In this document: piece after piece, positions 22,449 through 32,823 of the stretch
Layout of the letters: every line of letters starts with the position of its first letter
Numbering within the stretch: the stretch's first letter is position 1
NCBI GenBank assembly: GCA_015680685.1
Contig: MNCI01000270.1
Location: 1,023,874-1,087,873, forward strand
Origin: Gnetum montanum
Taxonomy: Eukaryota > Streptophyta > Gnetopsida > Gnetales > Gnetaceae
DNA length: 64,000 nucleotides
Reading direction: 5' to 3'
Notes under the pieces: model-generated
Database searches by the model: none
What the model was told of the DNA's origin: nothing
The model's input: the letters and a program-made list of their open reading frames with translations, nothing else
Program-made: the position numbers and the translations under genes

Positions 22449-25400
22449 TTAGGTGTAGTAGGGCTTTAAGTATAAATGATTGATAGGATTTGGGATTTCA
22501 TTACCATCTAAGTCAGCCAGTTTGAATGCCCCATTCTCATATGCTTTGGTGACCAAAAAAGGCCCTTCCCAGTTGGTTGAGAGTTTGTTCATGGGCTCGT
22601 GAACAACCTTCAGGACTAGATCCCCCTTTTTTACCAGATGTTAGTGTAGATTGCAATGATGTTTTTGTCATTGCTTGTCCTGATACCACTTGATGTGGTT
22701 AAGTGTTTGAATGCGCTCTTCCTCCACAGAGTCAAGATCAACGATTCTTGACTCGTTGTTTTGAATCTCATCCATAAATTTAAAGAAAATCATCCGTAGT
22801 GATGGGACTTGCAATTCTAGAGGTAACACTGCTTCAGATCCATATACAAGACTATATGGGGTCTTACCTGTAGTTGTCCTGCATGTTGTGCGATAAGCCC
22901 AAAGTACGTAGAGGAGTTTCTTGTGCTATCGTTGTTTGCTACTACTAAGCATCTTTTTCAAAAGGTTGATAATGGCTTTATTAGTGGCTTTTTCTTGGCC
23001 GTTCGCCTAGGGATAATATGGCAAGGAGAAATATTATTTAATATCAAGGATTTCGCAAAAGGCTCTAGTATATGCACTACAAAATTAGGGTCTGTTGTCT
23101 ATAACAATAGTCATGGGATGGGCAAATTGTGTCACTATATTATCTAGAATGAACTTGCAAATTTGTTGGGATGTGATCTTTCTGAGAGGAATAGCTTCTA
23201 CCCACTTTGTAAAGTACTCAGTTGTGGTAATAATCAAACTATGCTCTACAAAAGACTTGGGTGTAATGGGTTCTATGATGTATTGTCCCCAACATTGAAA
23301 GGGCCATGTGATTTGTCTAGTATGCAGTTCGGTAGGTGACACATGTATGAAGTTCCCATGACATTGGCATACATCGCATGTCCTTACCTTAGCAACACAA
23401 TTGCATTCCATGTAAGGCCAATAGTAGCCTAGATGCCTAATTTTTGCTACCATAGCACTGGGAGCTATGTGTCCTCCACAAAGTCCCTCGTGGACTTAAT
23501 CAACAATTTTTCATGCTTCATCCCACTAATGCAAGCTAGCAATATCTTGTCATAAGAGCATCAGCATAAAGCACTGTCTCCTACGAGGACATACTGCCAT
23601 GCTCATTTTCGTACTACATCCTTTTGGGTAGGTGTCAAACCATGTGGGGGTTCACCATGTTGGAGGTATGTTTTAACGTCATCATACCATTCTTGGGTAT
23701 GTGCCACACTTACAAATGAAATATTTGCTATGTGAACGATAGGGTCATTACATCTCACTATCGAAGTGGGCAAGGTAGCCAACATATGTGGTGGCATGTT
23801 TAGAGCTAACGTGGCTAACAGATTAGCTATAGTATTTTCATTGCAAGGTACATATTGGATGTCTAGGGTTGCAAACTATTTTAGTAAGTATTTGGCCAAA
23901 TCACAGTAAGGCTGTAAATGTTGTGCCTTGCAAGTGTAGACTTCTATAACTTGGTTAATGACTAATTGTGAGTTTCCTCTAATAGTTAAGTTTTAAATTC
24001 CTGACTCTCGGGCTGCTAGAATACCTCTAAGAAGACCCTTGTATTCTACTACATTGTATTTGTAAAGAAACATGAAGTGATATGCCAAAGGCTAAATCTC
24101 TCTAGAGGGAAATGTGAGAACAGTAGCAGCACTACCACATTATGTAGTTGAGGCACCATCAAAATGTAGAATAGCTTCAAAATCTACAAGTACTGGGCTT
24201 ATGCTACTAATGTGCTCATCTGGAAATTTTGGTTCTATTATTGCCTGGTCATCAGTGGGTGAAGCTATAAGTTGTGTCGCTATTGCTTGATGCTTTGTAG
24301 AGGATTTCACTACGTAGTATAGGTCAAATTCCATAGTTATGGTTTTCCACTAGGCTATCCTACTACTTTCGTATATATTGGTTGTAATAGCCCGAAGTAT
24401 GCTATTTTTTTAGATGATGTTTACTTGGCTATGAAACAAATAATGCTCCATTTTTTAACCACAAATACTAAAGCAAGAAAATTTTTTCTACTTCATTGTA
24501 TTTTGCTTTGTAAGCTATCAATGCATGACTTAGGTAGTAGATAGGAATTTCACGACCATCACCCCTCTTTTGGTAGTGAAAAGTGACAATAGACGTGTCT
24601 GAAGTGGCAAGATAAATGTAAAAAGGCTTATCTCTCTATGGAGGATAAATAGTGGGAATATGAAAAAGCTCCTTATTTAAGTTATCAAAGGCTTCTTAGC
24701 ATTAGTTTGTCCATTCAAAGTTAACTCCCTTTTTAAGAAAATGTTGCATTGGATGCAATTTATCTATTAGCCTTGCGATAAACCTTTGTATGAATTGTAT
24801 CCTACCTTGCAAACTACGCAGCTCCTTAAGGTTTGTAGGTGGTGCTAAGTTAGCAATAGCTTTACCTTTATCGAGATCTACATGTATCCCTATTTTTGAT
24901 ACTACAAACCCTAACATGCGTCCCATTTTGACCCCAAAGACACATTTTTTAGGATTAAGGTGGAGGTCATGTCTATGACAACATTGAAGGACTAAGTTTA
25001 GGTCGTTTGCATGATTAGGAGCTTTCTTAGATTTAATAGCTATATCATCCATGTAATCATTTAACTTTTCCAAAAGATAGTCACTAAAAATGTAAGTCAT
25101 TGCCCACTGATACGTTGCTCCAGCATTTTTTAGCTTGAAGGACATCATCATGTGGCATAAGGTTCCCAAGGGATCATAAAGGTAGTGGCTAGTTGATGTT
25201 CTAGATATATGCAGATTTGATCGTAGCCTAAGAATCCATCCATGAAGGATAGTAAGGCATGGCCTGCTGTAGTGTTGATGAGTTGGTTGATACTAGGCAA
25301 TGGGAAATCATCCTTAATTGTTACCTTTTTCAAATTCCAAAAGTCTATACAAATTTGTATACCCCCATTTTTCTTGGAAATGACTATGATGTTTGATACC

Positions 25401-25938
25401 TAGTTCGAATAATTGACCACCTAAATGAACCTAGCTTGATAAAGTTTGCTGATTTCATCACGTATAGCTAAGGCAATCTCTAGTTTAATCTTGCAAGCTT
25501 TTTGTTTGACCACCTTAACACATGAATCCAAGATGATATTGTGTTGCATAATGTGTGGGTCTAACCCTAGCATATCTTCATATGACCATGCAAACACTTT
25601 GGCATTATGTTGAACCTATGGCTCTAATAGAGATATTATGTTGAACCTATGGCTCTAATAGAGAGCTAACCTTTAACATTCTCTCTTTTCCTCTAGGTCT
25701 AGTCATGGGGATTTTGATAAGGGGATCCTCAGTTACATCATTGGCCTCTAAATCCAAGGCTTGGACCAGATGTTCGGGCCAGTCCGAGGATGTTTCTAAG
25801 GATGCTATGTTGGTGTCACAAGGGGATGGTTCAAAGTCTACCAACTCTAAGCTCAAGCATCTCATAAATTTTCCATGAGGTCCTATCAGGATTAGGGGCA
25901 AATAGAGATTAGCATGAGTAGCCATTTTCAAAGCACCC
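22449..25938 (-). pseudogene. pol: Element B pol: RT, RNase H, second RNase H, integrase (broken)
   Basis: Starts after a splice-acceptor-like TTATTTTTGTAG (AG at 25,939-25,940) and ends at TAA 22,449. RT shows DDFPLPSINQLI, LLSFMDGFLGY and an intact YMDDI near 25,050, then LRSLQGRIQFIQRFI. The first RNase H is decayed (about 24,350-24,700). A second RNase H follows: LHFDGASTT at ~24,150, VVEYKGLLRGILAA and NSQLVINQVIEVY, with further blocks to ~23,770; this domain marks the Tat lineage. Integrase has the CDVCQ zinc half, WVEAIPLRKITSQQI and IDNRP at the second catalytic Asp (the Asp kept, the following Gly changed). The end reads NWEGPFLVTKAYENGAFKL and PNPINHLYLKPYYT. Many stops and a 31-bp tandem duplication (25,605-25,665) disable it. 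Confidence 0.9.
25605..25665. repeat. 31-bp tandem duplication in element B pol
   Basis: Two adjacent copies of a 31-bp unit beginning TTATGTTGAACCTATGGCTC. Since 31 is not a multiple of three, it shifts the pre-RT reading frame. The other copies lack it. Confidence 0.8.
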
Positions 25939-26039
25939 CTACAAAAATAATCAAAATAAACAAACGTCAAGTGATACCTGCTTAATATAGCAACATGACA
26001 TGAAATATATGCAATGTAATTATGCAGTGTTACATGATT

Positions 26040-26165
26040 TCCAATTTAAGGTCTTAGCAGACCGTGACCATGTAAAATTATATGTTAAAGTTGTCAGTTT
26101 AAGGTCTTAGTGGACCATCACTATGAAAAATTGCCAGTTTAAGGTCGTAGTAGACTGTCACTGGG
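26040..26165 (+). repeat. Junction array, antisense gene/pol (element B)
   Basis: Three units containing AGTTTAAGGTC-N6-GACC. Comparable units occur in G (56,580-56,680) and E (53,625-53,690). Confidence 0.75.
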
Positions 26166-26214
26166 CTTAAAAGTTGCTACACTTTAGGGAACATGAGGTA
26201 TCCCATGTTATGCA

Positions 26215-26365
26215 TAGGACATTGGCTGTCTCGCGTTACATGCAGGATGTAGGATGCTCCACGTCACACTCAGGACATGGGGTGTCCCGCATTACATGGA
26301 GGATGTAGGACATTCCATGTCACATGTAGGACATGGGGTGTCCTGCATTATGCATGGGATATAAC
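26215..26365 (+). repeat. Promoter-proximal repeats before the antisense gene (element B)
   Basis: About two and a half units of ~60 bp. Each contains GGACATGGGGTGTCC, an inverted repeat GGACA/TGTCC, and GTTACATGNAGGATGTAGGA. They end 10 bp before the TATA box. G has a shorter version (56,755-56,825). Their position suggests binding sites; this is an inference. Confidence 0.6.
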
Positions 26366-26374
26366 CCTGAAGGC

Positions 26375-26385
26375 TATAAATAGGG
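26375..26385 (+). promoter_or_regulatory. TATA box of the antisense gene, element B
   Basis: TATAAATAGGG, 137 bp before ATG 26,512. G has TATAAATAGGGG 139 bp before its ATG, A has CATAAATAGGG at ~150 bp, and E retains TATATAAGTAG at 53,890. Flanking words (GGTTTTACC.ATGGTAA) are shared with G. Confidence 0.75.
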
Positions 26386-26511
26386 TTTTACCCATGGTAA
26401 ACCTATCATTTTCTCCATCAAAGCCAACAGCCCATAGCGTAGCATGATTCAGAGAGATAGCATAGTAGTTGTGGCGTAACGACCGACACACTCGATTTTG
26501 ATGTTAGGATA

Positions 26512-29500
26512 ATGGCACGTAAGAGTGAGTATAGACATCAAGGTCTTGCCAATGTAAATGAAGGGGAGTATAGCTTGCAACATCTCCCTAGGGCATGCGT
26601 TGAGGAATGATAGGGCGCACTATCTATCCAGTAAGTCACTACACTACTTTTGTTTATGTTATTTAGTTTATTAGGTGGGCTTGCTGCCATAGTCACCATG
26701 CCTTGGTGACTACAGCCATTACCATTGCTATGTTCTAACTATTGTTGTTATGGCATTGGCCACCACCATGATCGCTATGCTACGGTTGTTATGTGCCACT
26801 ACCATGGCTGCCATTATTATGGGTGAGATGATGTACTGTTTTGAGGGTTTAGCGGTTCTAGGTTTAGAGGTTTCTAGGTAGCGTAGCACACATTCCAGGT
26901 ACTGTAGCATAAGTGGAAAGGGTATTGGTTTATTTTTTATCACATTCTATGCAATGGAACAAGGTTGGTGCTATGCAAACATTGTGTTTTTTCTCAAGCT
27001 ATGTTTCCTTTGGTAGCATGACTAATAGGCTATGTCATGTTTTTGGTGTTTGTCACACTACACTATTACGCTGCTACGCTATGCGTGACGCAACTGCTAC
27101 ACTATGTGTGGCGTAGCCATTATGCTGCAAGGGGTATACCCGTTACATTATGTCATGCACTACTTTGCTACGCTGTGTGTGATGTAGCTACTACGTTATA
27201 TAGGGTGTAGTTGTTATGCTGCATGTGATGCAGCTGCTATGTCACGCAGGGTATACTCATTATGCTACTACGCTACGCGTGACATAGTCGCTATGCTGCG
27301 TAGGACGTTGTAATTGTTATACTTCCTAACAATGTCTTATACTTAGAAAACATTTGTATACAAGGGTGCTACTACACTATATAGTAACCGATATTTGGAA
27401 AAATGTCTTTTTCTAATTTTGAACTAACTTTCTTTTGTTATGCCATGCAGGGTTATGTTGAAACCAATCTTGATCGTGATTGAGCTGGTAGGGGTTTTGT
27501 GTTGCCTAAGTGCCCCTTTGGCTAACATTCCCCCTCCCCATGCATGAGTAAGGGACCAGGAAGTTTGGTTTTGAGAAGGAGCATAGGAGTTCTTAGAATT
27601 TCTCCTTTGTCACTTCAGTGTAATGGTATGGTCACACTTATTGGCCGAGACATCCAGTGTTCTAGTTAAAACGTTATTGCCTAGGGCAAACCAAGGCATC
27701 TTAAAGTTTATGGCTGATGGGTTCATTGAAGGTGAAGGGTTAGGGGGCTCAAGTTAGCATCCAAGAAGCTTGAGATGCTTATCTTGGGTTTGGGCCATGC
27801 CTGAATTTAAATGCTATCATAAGTACAACACATTGTTTATTGCCCACCACATGGGGACCTTTTTTCAAAACCCACCTAGGACCATTTACTATGCTAGTGG
27901 GTGAGTCCTATGAAGATACTTAGACATGTTACATCATTTTTCTTGCATAGTTGGAATGCTTATTGTATTTTATATGTTGCCAGGTTTCTAATTGATAAGG
28001 ATGGTCTCCACGATAAAGAGGGGGCATTGGTGTTGGCTCAAACAACCTTACAAGAGTTCTCTTCTACTGAGAACGTGCACATCGGTGTCATAGAACAACT
28101 TGGGGCCAATTTTAGAACCTATCCAACCAAGTATACCAAGTTTTATCTGAAGTGTGAAGAACTTGGGTGGTTGGATGGCAAATAGGCATTCTATCGAGTA
28201 CCTACCGTGGAAAAAGTTCTAGGGAAAATCCCACCATTCCCTATGCCATTCACACCCAGTGGGTTAGATTATGCACTTGTTTTCATGTGCTCAAGTGATT
28301 GATTTTGGTTTTTTCCTTTTGCTAATTTTGTTCTTAATTATTACAGTAATGATCGAGTCCAAAGAGCTTACAGTAATCACCTTAGTTCATGATAAAACTA
28401 ACCTCTGCTTTAAGTAAGGTGAAGTTGATGAGGCATAGCGTTGGTTGTGCAGTTAGGCTTCAACTATGATTGGTTAGAAGGTCCAAGATGCTTGGATAAT
28501 GAACTTGTTTTTGGCAATAAATCCAAGCATTCTAGTTGTGAAAATGCTCTCTCTTATTGATTCTTTTACCGAAAGGGTTGACCACTTTCGCATGCAAGTC
28601 CATAATGTGCAAGTGGTGTTTGAGATCACCAATAGCCTTTTTGCGAATCTCTTCGGTGTTCCTTCCAATGGTCTACCCATAGGGAATAAGACTAGCAAAG
28701 ATATAAACCATTGAGGGGATATAGAAGAATGGTTGGGGATGAGCAAAGATTGCAAAGGGATTTACATGTAGAAAGTCAAATTAGAGGTAGCTCACAATAT
28801 TTACCCTATCTTCTAGGCTCGTGCTTTCCCCAAGTTACTGTCTCAAGGGAAAATTCTTGGAGTAGAGTAGGCTTGGATTATGAGGGACATCATGGAAGAG
28901 GGGACTCATTATAATTGTGCAAAATATCTTTTAGAAGGCTTGCATTCCGAAATGGTTAAGCTCCGTGACAAGCTTGATTCATGTTTCAATGTGCATTTTG
29001 CCTTTTTTATAGCTTTCTTGCGATGATTTGCCGAATTCTTGGTGGTCCGAGAGAATGGGATCTAGGTATTATAGGATTGCACCCAGATATCCAAACCATG
29101 GATCCACCAAGTATTCCACACTACTCGATCACAGGTCCCCTTGGAAGCTATTGGGGAGTCCTTCTTAATAACAACAAGGATTAGGTGGGACCATCCTTTT
29201 ATGCTCAAGACAGCATTGGAGGGGCACCCTCCACTAACACAAGCAATGTAGTAAGGGGGATGCACCTTATTGCTAAAACTATGAAATCAAGATTGCAATG
29301 TAAGAAGTCTTGTCCTGTAGAAGAGCCTCCACATACAAGCGAAGAAAGAGGCAAAAGGTTGTGAATCAGAGTTCGTAACGTGCAATCTGTGCTTGTTGGT
29401 AAGTATTGTTTGATTGTCTTGCTTGCTAAAAATAATTTAATTTTTTTATGCACATGTTGAACTAGCATCCCAACTTTGGCTTATTGTTAATAGGTGAAGA

Positions 29501-31066
29501 AGAGGTTTTCGCCCCTAAGGTAGGGGCCCTACTATACAAGAAGAGGAGGAGGCTCCTACCATAGAGGAAGGGGGCCCCTGTTGTAGAAGAAGAGGTCCTT
29601 TCCATAGAGGAAGATTTTGTGGATTGTGCCTCAGAACCCAAAAAGCACATGACAGTTGAAGATGCTGCTGCACTTTTAAGGAAACTTGAGGAAGAAGGGC
29701 TACAGTTTGAGGTCGATGAGTTTGATGATTTTTTTGACACTTTGTTGATGGACGATCCCCCCACTCTCACCCTTGAGGGTTTGCTAGGTAGGAGCTTTAC
29801 ATTATCATTTATGTTTCTTCCCACTTTCCTATCCCTCTTCTTCATAATGCTAACATGATTTTACTGTATAGTGGACACTGCTACTAAGGATCCTAAGTCT
29901 TTCTCTTTCTTTCATCTACAGCCATGGACAGAAACCCTAAATAAATTTACCTTTATGAAGGGGATAGTTGATGACATGATTGACCGCTTAAGGCAAATTA
30001 ACCCCAAGGTAGGTGCGTTTGAACTGCAGCATTTTCTCTCTATGTTATTCTATTTTTTCCATCATCTAATGATTAATGCTTCTTTATGTATGATTAACAG
30101 CTTCTCGACCTAAGTGGAACCTACAAAAAATAGTTCAAGTTGAGGTTGTGCCTAAGCTCCCTCTAGAGGTAACCGAGCTACCTCATGATATATACGAGGA
30201 GGAAAGTAAATGTGCACTATACTTGGCATGGTCCTTGTGGGAGTGTAGGTGCATTAATGAAGACCTCTGGAAAAGGGTCCAGAAACTTAAGAAAGAGAAA
30301 GCAAGTCAAGCAGTTGAATTAGAAGATCTATGGTCAAGGAATGAGTTTTTAATGGCTTGTGATACTTCAGATGGCAATTGGTGTACGGTTGTAATCGATT
30401 ATGCTAGATACTGGTCAGCCGTATGAGGCAAGAATGAGGCTACCTAGGAGGTGATCGAACAACACTTGCAAATGGATCTATTGGCCCAGAAAAATCAAGA
30501 TTGGAAGGATTATAGTGCCAAAGCATACGAATGCGTGCAGGCATAGAAAAATCATAAACACATGTATAAGATGGAACGTGCTACCTATCGCTAGAAGTAT
30601 AGAGATGTATCTGTAGAATATTTCACTCATGAACTATTTCTTGATATAATTGGTGCTACTCGGGCCTATGAAAAATTTGCAAAGCAGGTAGTGGTGAGTG
30701 AATCTCTTGAGAGAGAGGTAACCTTACCATCTGGGGAGAACACTACCACCTTTTCTCCGGGGCCACCCACATGGACAGCTATGGAGAAGGGAAAGCTTGC
30801 AGTGAGCATTGATTTGGGGGAGGAAGATTGGGCCAACTTAACCAAGGAAGAGATTCTTCACTGCTTAGCAACTGGTCTTGATCAAATACCCTTGGAGATG
30901 GACGTAGGCCCATCTCAGGTTTGCCAAGCTTTACTATATCGTAGTCTATTTTGTAAGAGCCTTATCGTAGTTTGATTCATTATTTGGTTCTTACATTATA
31001 TAGGACCCAACTGAAGATGTAGGTCCTAGTGGAGCAAGAGATAAAGATATCGACAAAGACTTGTAG
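26512..31066 (+). pseudogene. Antisense FCP1-like spliced gene of element B
   Basis: Opposite to the element's gag/pol. Proposed exons: 26,512-26,630, 27,451-27,900, 27,984-28,294, 28,347-29,398, 29,494-29,787, 29,872-30,008, 30,102-30,918, 31,004-31,066; all introns are GT-AG (intron 3, 52 bp, is uncertain at its donor). They sum to about 1,080 codons. Residues ~41-290 resemble FCP1/NIF HAD phosphatases: LIVIELVGVLCCL at the nucleophile strand (Glu and Val where catalytic Asps belong), EFLEFLLCHFSVMVWSH, YHKYNTLFIAHH, QNPPRT, and LIDKDGLHDKEGALVLAQ. Exon 4 holds an unrecognised domain with MNLFLAINPSILVVKMLSLI and LFGVPSNGLP. Exon 5 is acidic. Exon 7 is charged and probably coiled-coil (RVQKLKKEKASQAVELEDL). 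The tail is GPSGARDKDIDKDL. In-frame TGA/TAG stops (for example two near 26,608-26,613, where G reads TGG CAA) mark this copy as decayed. Confidence 0.85.
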
Positions 31067-31639
31067 CCTATCAACAAAATGTTTTTTTAATATAATGCTT
31101 ATTGTTAGACACTATTTCTACTCTAAGTATGGGCTTATGTTTAATGAAAAGTGAAATAGTTGTTTTATTTCCTTTGATTAATATATTTGTTGGTGTACTT
31201 GGGCCTCTTTAGGGCCCCATGCTCTAGTTTTGGGCCATTTCATGCCTTTGCTAGTTTTATGCCATTTTGGGCTATTGCTAGTTTTAAGGCACTTCTGACC
31301 ATATACAACATAATTTCAAAAAGTGAGTTGCTGGATTTAGGCCTTGGCAGGCCATGCGATAGTTTAAGGCCATTCCAGGCTGTCCCTAGTTTTAGGCCAT
31401 TTTAGGCCGTTGATAGTTTTAGACCATTTTAGGTCATGCTAAATAATCTCTGAAAGTAGAGTTGCTAGTTTTAGGCCTTAGCAGGCCATGGTGATAGTTT
31501 AAGACCATTCCAGGCCACATGTAAGGTAACTAATGCCAGTGGAAAACATAATGCAAATGGTGAACCTAATGCAAAATAAAGACTATACAAACAAAATTAT
31601 TGAATCCAAATATTCATAGAAGTAAAGTAGAGGTAAACT
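31067..31639. repeat. Antisense gene 3' flank and junction array (element B)
   Basis: 31,067-31,190 is AT-rich with possible poly(A)-signal-like words. 31,195-31,515 holds about eight units of TAGTTTTAGGCCATTTTAGGCC type, that is GGCC-N5/6-GGCC in a TTTAAGGCC frame. It lies between the antisense stop and the protease end, matching 61,815-62,150 in G and 10,430-10,560 in A. Confidence 0.8.
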
Positions 31640-32781
31640 CTAATCACGCAATTGTTTTGTAACTTGATGTGGGCTAGGCAAGGCATATGGTCGGGAAGCC
31701 TTACTATGATATTCCTCTATGCTGTCATCTACCATTTGGAAGGGCAATTCAGCCCACATGGCTTCTTTATCTAAGTTGGTGGTTTTGATTGGCTCATTTA
31801 TCGAACATGCGATTTCAATATGGATAGGTGATACATTTTCAGAGACTTCTATCTCTGACCCTTCCTCTACATCTATATTATTTATATCTTGAGAGGCTAC
31901 TTCATCACTGAAGATCACTACCTCTCCACTAGCATAGGGTAAGAGAATTTCTTAGTGTATAGGTGAGGAGACAGTCCTTAATTGGGCTAACCACGATCTT
32001 CCCAAGATCCAGTTAAACCCAGGCATCTCTTCTACCACTATAAATTTTGCACTGGTGGGAAACTGGTCCCCTGCCACAAAATTAATAGTAACGGTCCCTT
32101 TAACCACAACACATGCCCCATTGAATGACTTTAAACAAGAACTTACTGTGGGCTTGATTTGATCTACTAGGCCTAACTTGTCAACAATGGGGAATGGAAT
32201 TACATTAGTTGCAACCCCATCATCGACATGCACCCTATGAATCTTGTACTAACCAACACGAATTGTGATAAACATGGGGGAAGTTGATACCTAGCCATTT
32301 TTAGGTCAACTTTAATGGCTTTGTCATGAAAAATCAAATGAGTTGGCCATGGTTCCTCAGTTATGGGTGGAAGCATAATAGCATGGATGGCCCTCTCCTT
32401 GGCTAGCATGTTTTCACTAATAGGGATAGATGCTAACATACGAACCAAAGCCTCACAATGTAGCGCAGAAGTCATTATTAAATCATACAGGCTTAGGGTT
32501 GTGTTTTTTTGTTTCAAAGATTGTCTAACTTGTGAAAGGACTTCTAGGAAATCTTGTCCACTATTTAGTTTTTTGTCAATTTTTGCTTCTTCCAAATGCC
32601 CTAAAAGGTGGATTTCCCAAGGAGGAGTGGCTTTGGACTGAACAATAATTTTTTCTTTTGGATCAAGGGGTGATGGTTGCATTTGTGTGTTGCTACCAAT
32701 GGCTTTTGATGATGAGGTCATGGGAACTGCCAACAAGGGGGTGGGCTTAGGGGGGCCCAATACAGTGCATTTTCTACCCAA
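31640..32781 (-). pseudogene. Element B protease region (broken)
   Basis: Retropepsin-like segment. It contains LYDLIMTSALHCEALVRML (shared with A and G), the catalytic block MHVDDGVATNVIPFPIVDK near 32,230-32,170 with Asp-Asp-Gly, and FNWILGRSWLAQLRTV near 32,000. An acidic C-terminal extension (31,918-31,640, EGSEIEVSENVSPIHIEIA) ends PYALPSPHQVTKQLRD at TAG 31,640. At least one frameshift separates the pieces. It lies directly next to the junction array and the antisense gene's 3' end. Confidence 0.82.
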
Positions 32782-32823
32782 CTTATCTGCTAGGAGTTCC
32801 TCATGTTTCCTTGGATGAGAAGG

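Larger units (their letters stand above)
25939..26511. other. Antisense promoter region and junction array (element B)
   Basis: Two functions meet here. For the minus strand this is the 3' end of the presumed sense intron before pol. For the plus strand it is the upstream region of the antisense gene: junction-array units with AGTTTAAGGTCTTAGCAGACC (26,040-26,165), promoter-proximal repeats (26,215-26,365), the TATA box at 26,375 and a ~125-bp leader. Confidence 0.7.

Noticed and set aside
26512-31066. Reading the antisense gene as an ordinary host gene into which elements inserted
   Set aside because: The same gene occurs at the same internal point in three separate elements, framed by the same arrays, so it travels with the element.
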